64,000 nucleotides of DNA from Caprella mutica (GCA_947561585.1 CANNZV010001123.1:1-64000), one strand, 5' to 3'; positions 12,291-23,000 are shown, counted from the stretch's first letter. Notes: a model not told the origin generated them from the letters alone. Numbers and translations are program-made.

Positions 12291-13270
12291 TTTTAGAAGA
12301 TAATTGAAATGAGAAGAACAATCATAATTAACGAATAGATTTCAATATATGGTGTCCATTCATCCAACGTATATTACTCAAAATCGTGGTGCACCACAAG
12401 GATCTATTTTGGGCTCATTGGTGTTCCTGATTTTCATAAATGATTTGCTTTCTTCATCTGTTAAATTAAAATTCACTTCATTCTGTCAACACTCTAATTA
12501 CTTCAATCGAAGTGAAAAAGATACCTTTGATGTAACAATAAATGAAGAGATGGATTTTCGATGGCTGTCGTTCACCACAAATTCGCATTAACATTCAATA
12601 GACTAAGTTTATCATTCTTTAGTTGTCGTAGTGGGACTTCTATTTCACCTGTTAAAATAGGAGATGACGTGATTGATTAGGTTGACTGCACGAAGTTTTA
12701 TGGGTTTTCTTGGAGCAGAACTTTCTCTGAACACGTACAGCATATATCTAACTAACTTTCCGAATCAACTTATATTCTAATTAAGCTCAAACATTTTCTT
12801 CAACGTAATATCATGATTAACCTGTTCTACTCTTCTCTCCATCATTTTATAATGGACTTAAGTAATGGTATGGTTGTTCCTCTTATTGGTAATATAGGAT
12901 TTTTGTTTTACAAAACAAAGTTTAGGGTGCATTTGTAACTTAATACAGATAGTCGTTTCAAAATTAGGATATTAGATAATCTGTACAACTTCAGTGTATT
13001 AATCTATAAGCATCAAACTATTCACAGAGGTTTTGATGAAAATTTAATTCATCTTTATAACAGATCAATTTTGTGTACACTCATTTAATAATAGCCATGT
13101 ACTTCCTAGACATCGTCACACTGTATCTTTGGGAAGATCCTTATTTAATGCTGGAATGAAACTATGAGTGGTGTGCCGTTCTATGAGTGGTGTGCCGTTT
13201 GATGTGAAGCAATTAACATCTCTTGTGACATCAAGATTGCGAATTGTGTGTTCGCAGTGATGTGTAACAG
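12290..13270 (+). pseudogene. Non-LTR retrotransposon reverse transcriptase fossil
   Basis: The frame at 12349-12591 carries PQGSILG followed by FLIFINDL, the conserved block just upstream of the catalytic Asp-Asp in LINE reverse transcriptases. The catalytic segment itself is degraded (Phe-Cys-Gln-His where Phe-Ala-Asp-Asp is usual). Downstream, frame-shifted stretches up to about 13250 still resemble the palm/thumb and C-terminal region, ending in a VPFDVKQL-like motif. Many stops and shifts make it inactive. The clade is uncertain; the style is RTE/Jockey-like. The 5' half and endonuclease are absent. Confidence 0.8.
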
Positions 13271-14409
13271 TGATCTTATTCATTTCCTTTATTTATCTCA
13301 TTAGCGTCTACTCTTTGCATTAGTAGCTTTTTTCTTTCTTTAGCGAAATACTTTTGTAAAGATTGAAATTTATTACGAATTGTTAAAATGTTCAATAAAT
13401 TAAATAATACTATATAAATAAAGTTAAATTTCATGAAATAGAATATAGTTTAAATATCTAATATCATAGTTGAACACAAGGAATTACAATTTAACAATTA
13501 CATATCATTAATTCAGCTTTGATTAAATTTTTTACCTGAAACTAATTTATATTTATTTTTAAATACACTATTTACATTAATTTGAACTTGGTTACACTTT
13601 CTTGTGGGTCACCCTGTACATTATGTATTTGTTCAGTATAGTCACACAATTACCCCTTCTAATAATCTTGAGTTACCTAACTGTCTAAGAATTAGACTTC
13701 ACTATAATAAAGTTATCTTATCGGATAATATACTAAATTACATAATATTCATTATAGAGGAATAATATTATATAATAGTATTTATATAAATTTTAATATT
13801 AATACATTATTTGAAGACTATATTCCATGTGAGTAAATCAAATACTGGTTTGTTTCTCCGTAGACTTAATTAGTACAGGGTAATCAGGAAAAAACCGTCA
13901 CTTTCGAGTCGTGAATTAAAGAAAACTAATACGCTTAGAGTGGGGATATGGAGTTTACTATAGAGAATGTTCAGTTTTCTATGTTGATTTACTTTATAGC
14001 ATAAACACATCGATTTAAAATATCCATCAGAAAAATTATTTAGTGTTAGATCAGAAATACGTAAAAAACCAAAACTTCAACCTTTTCAAAAATGTTTTCC
14101 AAAATAGTAACAGTTATGAATCAATAACTCACGTCCAACCTACAGAATAACTCACCACATCAATTGTCAAATTGTTTAACTTTTACCAATCACAGATAAA
14201 ATAGCTTCGTTATTATTTCTCGTAGCAGAATGAGTAAGTTGGTGCCAAGTAAAGGAACATTTTGTCCCACCAAACAGTAAAGCTGAGGTAAAGCAAAATA
14301 AAACAAGGTATTATTATATTATTTTCGGTATCTTGTTTTTTTGGTGATGATATTACTAATATGTAAATGCTGTAAGAGATAAAAAGGAACTAAATGAAAA
14401 TATTGGCCC
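13271..14409. other. AT-rich DNA with possible mariner-type transposon ends
   Basis: At about 13585-13620 ACTTTCTTGTGGGTCACCCT then GTACA, and at 13874 TACAGGGTAATCAGGAAAAA, look like the two ends of mariner-type elements, which often terminate in TACAGGGTG-like sequence. They face away from each other, so they are probably ends of different or rearranged copies. The remainder is unrecognised. Confidence 0.35.
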
Positions 14410-14577
14410 TAGGGTAAGTTACGAATTATCGATCAGTACTACATCTTCGGTCATATAAAAAAAAACAATATAAAAATTGTTATTTGATAGCACTGCGTAA
14501 TAATAATAATTTTTATATAGTTTTTTTTATATGACCGAAGATGTGAAACTGACCGATAATTCGAAACTTACCTTATT
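14410..14577. mobile_element. Hairpin MITE, family A (best copy)
   Basis: About 167 bp made almost entirely of inverted repeats. The left arm begins AGGGTAAGTTACGAATTATC and continues through CATCTTCGGTCATATAAAA. The right arm is its reverse complement with a few mismatches, about 56 bp long. No coding potential. A TA or TTA target duplication is possible but not clear. Related copies: 3620-3765, 34892-35032, and half copies near 15015-15065 and 55736-55785. Confidence 0.85.
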
Positions 14578-16022
14578 ATGGAAGTCCTACAAATAGTGAT
14601 GGATGACTCTAACTGTTATTTACAATTTTTTAAATTAAAATAAATGAAAAATTAATTTAAAAAATTAATTTCAATAAATTACTTTTAACTACTCTATATT
14701 TATTAGTTTATTTGTATTCACAAATTAAAAGTGTTACATTTTAATTTTTTCTTAATTTATTATCATTGTTTTATTTTGTTATAGTAAATGCTTTTATTCA
14801 CTTTATCAACTTTTTCAATTCGAACTTTTTTTATCAATCTTTTAAAAAGTATCTTTATTTTCAATTCAGTCCCACCTAAAAGAAAATCAGAACAGTTTTC
14901 TATGTTACATCCTATCATAGAAAACTGTATTTCTTGTGTCACTGAACTATTTGCTAGCCTTTGAAGTATTTCCATCATATAGAAGAAGTTAAAATGCTAA
15001 ATTATATTATTTTTTTATATGATCGAAACTGACGAACCGTCCGATAATTCGGAATTTACCTCACCATGTTTTTAATTTTTAATCGTCCAAAAGTATGGGA
15101 CAAATGTGATTTAATTATAAAAACGTAAATCAATAAAAATACATATATTCATTTAGTTAATATTTTAATTCATGTTTATTTTCTTAAAAAACCTATTCTA
15201 ATAGTCTTAGATATCAATTTTAGACTGTTCTTCTTCATGAAGTTCCATCGACATTTCTTCCGTGTTAGTGAAATTTCTTCCCATAAACTTAACCCCTAAA
15301 GTTTTTCAAAGAATTTTTTATGGGATTTAATTCAAAATTTTGTAGTTGCCAATCCATAATTTCATAATATCGTTCGCAAGGTAACTCATTACCTTCTTTG
15401 CCTTATGACAATGTGCTTTACAATGCATAGTTATAGCACCTTACACATACCTGAATTCTGCCTAATTAACACAACATGATCTTGAATAATTGTTAATACA
15501 TATGAGGTTCACATAAGTTTTTCGCAGGCAAGAGGCTTTGTAATTTGGCTAGTTACGAAAGTTGCTTACGTAACTGAAAAATACTTAAGTTCAATTTTCG
15601 ATTCATACACAATGGACTTTATTTCAACCAAATCTCTTCTTATTCTTCCAATTAATAAGTCTTTTATTTTCTTGTGTGCTTCAATTAATCAAACCTATTT
15701 ACTGAAACCGTCTAAAGGGCCGTACACACGCAGGGTTTTTTAAGTCTTTCCACCAGATTTTTTGCTAAGCTCCTCCTACTTTTTCCACGAGAATATAAGA
15801 AAAAACTATATAAATCATATAATTATTATAGATGATAACGACTATCAGTTGTTAAAATTTAAGTTTTGAAAAATTTATAGATCTAAAGATGTAAAGTCTA
15901 GAAATTTTGTCCCTTAGCTTTGGACGCTACTGTAGATGTCAAACTCTAAATATTCACAAAACTGTGACAGCTTTAAACACTCCAGCAAAGAGTAACCGAA
16001 AAGGCCATCAGAGAATATTATT
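14578..16022. other. AT-rich DNA with one MITE family A half-copy
   Basis: 15015-15065 (TTTTTTATATGATCGAAACT, CCGATAATTCGGAATTTACC) matches one arm of family A. At about 15717, GGGCCGTACACACGCAGGG resembles ends of other dispersed repeats. No gene seen. Confidence 0.45.
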
Positions 16023-16023
16023 C

Positions 16024-16068
<45 letters not shown>

Positions 16069-16069
16069 A
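16023..16069. repeat. (CTGT)n microsatellite, about 11 repeats
   Basis: Perfect CTGT repetition. Open frames over it encode only Cys-Leu-Ser-Val or its complement. Confidence 0.98.
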
Positions 16070-16242
16070 TGATGTTAAAACAGAATGGTAAAAATAATAA
16101 AGATGAATTTGAATTGTCAATCTAACATCTATTTCGTCTTCTATAATTCTATTTAAGCCGCTGAAGAAAATCAATTACTGACTGACCCGTATACTGACAG
16201 AACGATTTGATGTCAAATTTGTTTCTAACTAAGTAAATAAGT

Positions 16243-16515
16243 GCTAGTTGACGACTACTCGTAGAGCGCATACTTTCACCGCCGCATATTATATTGACCA
16301 TCCAATAATTTTCCTTAATTTGTATATGACCTTGACCTTGACCTTCACCCATTCACTCCCAAAATCTTATTAAACGGTTCCTGGATAATGACCAATCGTC
16401 CCGTCAAATGTCATGCAATTTGGTTCAATACTTTTTGAGTTGATAAATAACAAGATGATAAATAAATAAATGCCGTCTAAAATATAACCTTCCTCAATCT
16501 GCGAAGGTAATGAAT
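16243..16515 (-). mobile_element. Non-autonomous Helitron-like element, 3' part
   Basis: The minus-strand reading ends GCGCTCTACGAGTAG then TCGTCAACTAG. The internal blocks (TGACCTTGACCTTGACCTTC, CGGTTCCTGGATAATGACCA, CGTCCCGTCAAATG) match 4945-5290 and 29330-29790. The 5' head is not seen, so this is a truncated copy. Confidence 0.6.
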
Positions 16516-16950
16516 TGTATTGTCACTTAGTGCGACCAAACCTCTTATTACGACCAAAGCCACTTAGTGCGACCAAGTTTATGAACCAACTTATCAACTG
16601 GTATTAGTAATTATTTTACAATAGCTTCCTAAACTTCTTCCTAATTCCTTTTTATAACTCAGTCTCTTCGTAATATTTCAAACTATTATATATTGCATAA
16701 TATTGGATAAATGTGTTATACAGGGCACATACTCTTTATAAAAGAAAATATAAAATTTAGTAGCTTTCTTAGTAGAGGGTAGATTTGAATTCGATTGGTT
16801 TTAAAACAATCTCCAAAAAATTTAAACATTTTTAAATACTTATCTAGAGATAAACAACCGTGTGGACGCCATATGAGATGGGGGGATTTTCGGTCTAGTT
16901 TCCATTGATAAAATGTTAATGGTGATAATTATTCATACTTACATCAGTCT
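16516..16950. other. AT-rich unique DNA
   Basis: No feature recognised beyond a short direct repeat of CTTAGTGCGACCAA (about 16526 and 16563). Confidence 0.4.
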
Positions 16951-16951
16951 A

Positions 16952-17340
16952 ACCCAAGCAACACAAGTTAATGGGGCCCTTGTTGGCACTAGGTGTACAA
17001 ATCGTATTGATACTGTGTGGTTATTTGCAAAGTGGGCCAACATGGTGACCGCATGGGCTGCTATGTTGAAACCATCTTGGCCCAAGATGTTGCCGATATG
17101 TTAATCAAGTTTCAGCCATATAATGTTGATACGTTATATAGTAATCAGGTTGGGCCAATATGATATTTCCGTGGGACGGATTCGCCACATTGAACCAACC
17201 TTCTCCCAATGTAACATTCCTTGGGAATGGAAAACCACATTACCCCCATGTAATTTCTAGGCTACTTTTCAGTCTGCCATCTCTTGCCCATCTAACCATC
17301 TAGTGCCCATGTTGGCACAATGTGTCATGGCTGCTTGGGA
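16952..17340. mobile_element. MITE with CCCAAGCA ends
   Basis: Starts ACCCAAGCAACACAAG and ends CATGGCTGCTTGGGA, which is complementary over CCCAAGCA and partly beyond. About 390 bp, no coding sequence, and internal words such as GTTGGC/GCCAAC repeat in both orientations. The superfamily cannot be assigned by eye. Confidence 0.6.
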
Positions 17341-17439
17341 ACTCTTCTCTGGTTTTTCGATTTTACAGATATATAATAGATATTCTAAATGCGAGATTTA
17401 GTCCCACGTACTCATTGGTCTAGAACTGTCAGACTGTGT

Positions 17440-17583
17440 CTTAATGGAAAGTTTCAAAACAGTTGAATCGGTAGAGGTTCAGATGGCGACATGAACATTA
17501 AGTGGCCACTAAGATCGCCTGATGTTACACATTGTGATTTCTTTCCGAGAGGATTTATCAGGAGTAAGTTTTATCGGTTCAAG
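17440..17583 (+). pseudogene. Mariner-type (DDE) transposase fragment
   Basis: One frame from 17440 reads Leu-Asn-Gly-Lys ... WPLRSPDVTHCDFFPRGFI, the familiar Trp-Pro-x-Arg-Ser-Pro-Asp-x-Thr-x-x-Asp-Phe-Phe block around a catalytic Asp of IS630/Tc1/mariner-like transposases that are common in arthropods. A stop is present within it, and the frame is broken on both sides. The MITE at 17587 starts immediately after it, so it was probably disrupted by that insertion. Confidence 0.75.
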
Positions 17584-17586
17584 GTC

Positions 17587-17916
17587 CATTCGCCGAAAAC
17601 ACATTCGCCGCAAGACACTTTCGCCGAAAAAAAATGAAAATTATTTACATAAATAAAATATACTTTTTTCAATAATAAGAATCAGTAAAGTATACATTTT
17701 GTCACTATCTAACCTGACTTGGGGGGGGGGGAGAGGCAGCACCTCCACCACCTGCCCCCCCCCCCCCCTATCCCCCGCCCCATAACCGGACCGCTAACCT
17801 GACCTTAGGTGGACAATATCTCTTTGTATTTATAACGTATAGTGTTTTTTTTTTTAATTTTGGGTGAAAGTGTCGTGCGGTGAATGTGTTTTCGGCAAAT
17901 GTGTTTTCGGCAAATG
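17587..17916. mobile_element. MITE with GCCGAAAACAC terminal repeats and G/C runs in the centre
   Basis: The left end (CATTCGCCGAAAACACATTC, then GCCGCAAGACACTTTCGCC) is the near-perfect inverted match of the right end (17866-17916). The centre carries a G run at about 17720-17730 and a C run at about 17756-17769, which could pair or form G-quadruplex structure. There are no codable frames. Terminal words of the type CATTyGCCGAAAACAC recur inside each end. Confidence 0.8.
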
Positions 17917-18240
17917 TAAATATAAACTGTAAAACCAAAATCTGAAGTCTCTCTGATTATTCTATAACTAAACAAATTAAAATCTAACCGATAAGAAGTT
18001 ATTGAAGTTTATGATGTGGTGCACTACAAATCTAAGCCCTGTAGTGTATATTAACCAAAAATAAATCAACTAGTGGTTTGCTTATCCGTAGACTGAATAA
18101 CTGACTATTCCATACTTAAGAAAAGTTTTACATATAGATCCTTATGTATACATATATTTATACCTTACCACATGTTAAATTTAGGTTTTACGTGTTACAA
18201 TTAATTGTTAAAATTTAGTGTTAAGATTCTGTCCAGCTGT
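17917..18240. other. AT-rich unique DNA
   Basis: GTTTGCTTATCCGTAGACT near 18075 resembles GTTTGTTTCTCCGTAGACTT near 13849, probably a remnant of the same transposon family. No gene. Confidence 0.4.
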
Positions 18241-18865
18241 TACTAACGTTTATCTTGTTTCCTTCACTAACGTTTACCTTGTTTCCTTCACTAACGTTTA
18301 TCTTGTTTCCTTTTATAACGTTATTTTTTTATCTTTCTAACGTTTATCTTTTTCCTTCAGTAACGTTTATCTTGTTTCCTTTTTTAACGTTTATCTTGTT
18401 TCCTTTTATAACGTTATTTTTTTATCTTTCTAACGTTTATCTTTTTCCTTCAGTAACGTTTATCTTGTTTCCTTTTTTAACGTTTATCTTGTTTCCTTTT
18501 CTAACGTTTATCTTGTTTCCTTCCCAAACGTTTATCTTGTTTACTTCCTAACGTTTATCTTGTTTCCTTCCCTAACGTTTATCTTGTTTCCTTCCCTAAC
18601 GTTTATCTTGTTTCTTTCTCTAACGTTTATTTTGTTTACTTCCCTAACGTTTATCTTGTTTCCTTCCCTAACGTTTATCTTGTTTCCTTCCTTAACGTTT
18701 ATCTTGTTTCCTTCACTAACGTTTATCTTGTTTCCTTCCCTAACGTTTATCTTGTTTCCTTCCCTAACGTTTATCTTGTTTCCTTCCTTAATGTTTATCT
18801 TGTTTCCTTCCTTAACATTTATCTTGTTTCTTTCACTAACGTTTATTTTGTTTACTTTTATCCTC
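18241..18865. repeat. 24-bp tandem array (about 26 copies) with a higher-order part
   Basis: Unit TAACGTTTATCTTGTTTCCT plus TCCC. The left third carries a roughly 92-bp higher-order repeat (a shortened unit with ACGTTATTTTTTTATC, seen at about 18318 and 18410). The period is a multiple of 3, so a Leu-Phe-Pro-Ser-rich artefact frame stays open. Confidence 0.94.
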
Positions 18866-19011
18866 CTTTAGTGTCTAGAATAATGAATAATAATAAACTC
18901 TCAATATATTGGAAATGGTTAAGGTCGACAAAGGTCAAAGTAGCCAAAGATATCTAGCCTTTAATTGCAACTGAAATATTCGACATCATTGTTTGAGAGA
19001 ATATAAGTTAA

Positions 19012-19335
19012 GAGGAGCTATAGTGAATTGATGAGTAAATTGAGAAAGAGGAGTTGAGAGGAGCTATAGTGAATTGATGTGTAAATTGAGAAAGATGAGT
19101 TGGGAGGAGCTATAGCGAATTGATGAGTGAATTAAGAAAGAGGAGTTGGGAGGAGCTATAGTGAATTGATGAGTGAATTAAGAAAGAGGAGTTGGGAGGA
19201 GCTATAGTGAATTGATGAGTAAATTGAGAAAGAGGAGTTGGGAGGAGCTATAGTGTATTGATGAGTAAATTAAGGAAGAGGAGTTGGGAGGAGCTATAGT
19301 GAATTGATGAGTAAATTGAGAAAGAGGAGTTGGTA
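19012..19335. repeat. 46-bp tandem array (about 7 copies)
   Basis: Unit contains GGAGCTATAGTGAATTGATG, AGTAAATTGAGAAAGAGG and AGTTGG. Successive GGAGCTA motifs lie 46 bp apart (19014, 19060). Confidence 0.94.
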
Positions 19336-19369
19336 CAAAGAGTTTGCAATCTTTCCCTTCATTGCCGTT

Positions 19370-19560
19370 CGTACAATTTCTGTACATCGATGACCCTTTT
19401 CGTCACATTCCTTGGTAAGTGACTGCATTCACGGAGTAGCTTTTCTGCATCCATGCCACTATCACCGACTATTGATAAAGTACTTTTTGATGAAACCACT
19501 TTCATTTCTTGCAGCTTTTCCAAGAGCAGAAGCAGAAGTTAATCCCCACTAAACTAATGA
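19370..19560 (-). mobile_element. Dispersed repeat family B, copy 3
   Basis: Matches 7270-7490: TCACATTCCTTGGTAAGTGA, CTGCATTCACGGAGTAGC, TTTTCTGCATCCATGCC, then GAAGCAGAAGTTAATCCCC. More diverged in the middle. Confidence 0.6.
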
Positions 19561-19765
19561 TAATCTATTCTTTAACAAAAAAATAAACCCTAATGAAGCA
19601 TTAAGAAAATTGATATTAAGTATATATATTTTCTTTCATACGAAGGGAAATCTAGAAAATCATTTTAGTAAAGGTAAACATTATCTGCACATTTTTATCA
19701 GTCTACTATATCAATTAAATTAAATTGATGACGAAACAACACTCATTGTGTCTGTTGACACAATT
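19561..19765. other. AT-rich unique DNA
   Basis: Nothing recognised. Confidence 0.4.
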
Positions 19766-20131
19766 TTTTAGGGTTCAATTGTCTGAGGAGCCAATTCTCT
19801 TGTAGCCCTAATATCCTGTACTAAATTGTTGTGGGGTTCAATTTTCCTGGTCCAAATTGTTGTGGGGTTCAATTGTCTTGGTCCAAATTGTTGTGGGGTT
19901 CAATTGTCTTGGTCCAAATTGTTGTGGGGTTCAATTGTCTTGGTCCAAATTGTTGTGGGGTTCAATTGTCTTGGTCCAAATTGTTGTGGGGTTCAATTGT
20001 CTTGGTCCAAATTGTTGTGGGGTTCAATTGTCCTGGTCCAAATTGTTGTGGGGTTCAATTGTCTTGGTCCCAATTGTCTTTGGGTCCGATTGTCCTGGTC
20101 CAAATTGTCTTGGGGTCCAATTGTTGGTGCA
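19766..20131. repeat. 31-bp tandem array grown from a transposon end
   Basis: Unit contains TTGTGGGGTTCAATTGTCTT and GGTCCAAATTG; the period is 31, with about 9 regular copies (19830-20060). The right edge decays through TTGGGTCCGATTGTCCTGG to CCAATTGTTGGTGCACC, then stops exactly where LINE coding sequence begins. The same terminal words, inverted, occur at 34190-34245, marking them as an element end rather than random sequence. Confidence 0.9.
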
Positions 20132-20876
20132 CCATTTCAAAGTCTCTTTGCAGCGGTTGAAGTCGCCGACGACATGAGGATCGCATGTGTGACCCCAATC
20201 TTCAAGAAAGTTTGTACAGCAACAACTATAGTTTACCTTTTTTAATTAATTTTATTTGACTGACTAGTTTTACATCGGTTATTAGAAAGCTGCTTGAATA
20301 CATCATCAAGGATAGGATTGTGAATCACATAAAAGAACACGAGCTCATGGGATAGAATCAGCATGGCTTTCTTCGCGGAAGTCATGTATGACAAACCTAC
20401 TAGAGTACTTCTACTACGTTCTCCAGGAGCATGACAAATCCAAAGCTGTGGACATCGTCTACAATGATTTCAAGAAGGCCTTTGACAAGGTACCTCACAA
20501 GAGAGTTATACATACAATGGATATCAGGTCATGGTAGAGTAACCGACAACAAGAGTGGTGGGCAATGGCGTAGCCTCTCCGTGGAGTTTCGTAACCAGCG
20601 GGATTCTTCAGGGTTCAGTCTTTGGCCCTCTGCTCTTTTTTATTTACATAAATGACCTTGACGTAAAACTCGTCAGTATGGAATCCAAGTTTTCTGACGA
20701 AACAAAGTTTTGTCATCAATGCTGCAAGTCCAGAGGCCATCCGACAATTTCGACATGATCTTTTCAAGATCGGAGAATGGTCGGAAAAGTGCCAGATATA
20801 CCCTTCAATGTGTACAAGTGTAGATTACTCCAAGCTGGTCGTAGAAAAGATGAAGCTGCCTACACGCTACTTGCTT
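20132..20876 (+). pseudogene. CR1/Jockey-like LINE reverse transcriptase, 5' portion of a split fossil
   Basis: Frames across this span give, in order, VTPIFKK (about 20192-20212), a stretch around 20285-20345 reading LEYIIKDRIVNHIKEHEL, the FDKVPHKR-type block near 20485-20510, and SGILQGSVFGPLLFFIYIND at about 20594-20653, the motif upstream of the catalytic site. The catalytic Asp-Asp is changed (Ser-Asp-Glu). Several frameshifts and a stop are present. The gene is interrupted at 20877 by a DNA transposon and resumes at 22454. The endonuclease part is absent and the left side is replaced by the 31-bp array. Confidence 0.88.
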
Positions 20877-22453
20877 GACGGACACTTGGCAGAATGACAC
20901 TTGGCCAAACGGACATTTGACCGAAACACATTTGGCCAAACGGACATTTGACCGAAACACATTTGGCCAAACGGACATTTGACCGAAACACATTTGGCCA
21001 AACGGACGTCATAGAGTTATGATAAACTATTCTAGAGAGAGAAAGTGTTACAGCGATTGCAGGACGCTAAGGAAGACGGTGTAAAACCTTATTTTGTTTC
21101 AGTTATATCATTTCTCCATTAAACTGACGCTAGATTGCCAGTCACGTGACCCAAAAATAAGGATTTTAGCGTCCCGCAAGACGCGATATTATTTTGGCCA
21201 CTGACTCACCACTTGATAACTCTGTGATGATTAGGAAAGAATTCAAATTGTTGAGCAATATATGCTTGCAGTTCGTAATATGGATACACATTACGTACAT
21301 TGTACATATTAAAATCAATTTTTCTTTTTATAGAATAACCTTAAATTCGATGGAAAGAAAAAAACATTTATTGAATTAACCGGAGGCTGCAGTTCGTAAT
21401 ATGGATACACATTATCTAAACATTAAAATTTGATTTCCTTTTTATGAAATATCTTCTTAATTACATGGAAATAAAAATTATAATTAATTTAAGGGGATCG
21501 TTCCGGTATTTAGGATGTACCAATAATACTTGTCCGATTGAGCTGAGATTTTAACATAAGGTGTAAAGTGAAAAATAATCATATGCTCTCTGTTGAGATT
21601 TTTTCATTTTGGGGCCCCCCTCCCCCGTGGGGGTCGAAAAACCTTCTTTTTCGACCCCCCCCCGGGAAACTATAGAACGGCTTGGGGGTTGGTGCTACAG
21701 AAAAATTTATTGAAGCTAATATGTTCTCTACTACTATCCTAAGGTCGTGGTGCAGCTTTTGTTTTGAATTTCTATCTGAAAAAATTTTTATTTGAATTTT
21801 AAAAAAAATTGTCATATTTTTATTTTTATTTTTTTTTTTTTCAAAAAAAAAAAAGTTTATAGAAAAAGTTATAGGAAAAGGGCTTCACCACGACCTTAGG
21901 AATTTCGGTCTGAACATATTAGCTCTTATACATTTTTCTGTAGCACCAACCCCCAAAAAGTTCTATACTTTTGAACGTGGAGAATTTGAGAAAAAATGGT
22001 ACTGAGATAATGGAGGAAGAAAAATATTTTTCAAAAAATTTTTAAATTTAAAAAAAAACTATATGCTTTTCGTCCCAGCCAAGAAGACTCATCAGGTCGC
22101 TTCGGGGGTCAACCCAGGCAGCGACGAAGCCTTCAACCATAAATGGGAGGCAAAAAAACAACACAGAAACAACACAAAAACAATCTCAAAACAACCTCAA
22201 AACTCCCTAACCCCCAAACTGAGAAGCGTGTTTGACACACGTACAAACGTACTAGGTGAATGAAATTTTTTGTGAGTTTTCTTTGGTAGATTTGCAGGGT
22301 AACTAAATAAAAAAAAAAAAACGAAAAAAATGTAAAAAATACCGGAACGATCCCCTTAAACAGAGGGTGCAGTTGGTAATATGGATTTACATTGAATAAA
22401 AGTATTTCACCCAAATGTCCGTTCAGCCAAGTGTCAAACGACCAAGTGTCTGC
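20877..22453. mobile_element. DNA transposon (outer) with inverted ends made of 31-bp subrepeats
   Basis: Starts GACGGACACTTGGCAGAATG and ends in the reverse complement of GCAGACACTTGGTCGTTTGA. The match continues inwards through ACACTTGGC, AACGGACATTT and GAAA for about 50 bp. Next to the left end GGACATTTGACCGAAACACA repeats three times at a 31-bp period. Flanks share ACACG(AG)CTACTTG on both sides, a likely imperfect target duplication. Inside, a block containing GCAGTTCGTAATATGGATAC occurs three times (about 21268, 21388 and 22370). No transposase is visible; non-autonomous. Confidence 0.75.
21493..22355. mobile_element. Nested TTAA-flanked foldback element (inner)
   Basis: The inverted ends GGGGATCGTTCCGGTATTT (left) and the exact complement (right, ending 22355) are flanked by TTAA on both sides (21489-21492, 22356-22359), the target choice of piggyBac-like elements. 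Within it, 21670-21757 and 21885-21972 are long inverted arms (sharing GGGGGTTGGTGCTACAGAAA, CCTAAGGTCGTGGTG), so the centre can fold into a large hairpin. Short G- and C-runs lie at 21612-21670. No transposase. It interrupts the third internal repeat of the outer element. Confidence 0.8.
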
Positions 22454-23000
22454 ACACGAGCTACTTGGAGCCGCAATAAGACCCACAGAAGGATCTTGGA
22501 GTGATGACACTTGAAGCTTCGGCTTAATACTTAAAAATATGTAAATTAAATTCATTTTATAGGATTGAGGAGATACCCGTATCCTCGATCTTTTGTAAGG
22601 GTATTCCGTTTAAATAAATAATTAAATATATAAATAAATGATCACCCAGGATCTAAAGTTCTCTCGACAGTGCAGGGAAGCTGAGAGGTACATCAAAATG
22701 CTATTCAGATCTCGGAACAGAGAGACAGTTCTCACCCTGCACAATTCTCTGGTAAGACCTCATTTGGAGTTTGTGGTCCAGTTTCACACAGAGTGGTGGT
22801 TGAGGAACGGGTGCAAGCAAAGGCGACTAAGTTTGTGGCTGAAATCCCATCCAAGGAATATGCATGTTTAGAAGACCTGGGTCTCTTCACGATTGAGCAG
22901 CGTCGTTTGAGGGGTCAACTCATTGAAAATATTAAAACGCTTCGAGGAATAAGTCATTTGATCCCGAAAACTACTTTTTGTTGTGTGTGAACCCAAACTG
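22454..23000 (+). pseudogene. CR1/Jockey-like LINE, 3' portion of the split fossil
   Basis: Continues the gene at 20132-20876: KDLGVM-like residues at about 22490-22510, then, after another insertion, ITQDLKFSRQCREAER and LVRPHLEFVVQF (22638-22790), and in a shifted frame RVQAKATKFVAEIP and LEDLGLFTIEQRRLRGQLIE (22800-22930). These are the C-terminal signatures of this LINE group. One frameshift lies near 22795. Non-coding LINE tail sequence may continue to about 23150. Confidence 0.9.
22514..22637 (+). mobile_element. Small retroposed fragment with A-rich tail inside the LINE
   Basis: About 125 bp splits the LINE codons between the Gly-Val-Met and Ile-Thr-Gln positions. It contains AGGATTGAGGAGATACCCGT and ends in AAATAAATAATTAAATATAT-type sequence. 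Similar bases (TGATGACAC, TGATCACCC) flank it and may be the target duplication. Most likely a 5'-truncated LINE or SINE tail. Confidence 0.6.

Noticed and set aside
13585..13900. Complete mariner element between 13585 and 13900
   Set aside because: The two candidate ends point outward from each other and no transposase lies between them.
16010..16515. CTGT microsatellite at 16023 as the head of the Helitron-like copy at 16243
   Set aside because: The copy reads on the minus strand, so its head should lie to the right of 16515, not to the left. The microsatellite is separate.
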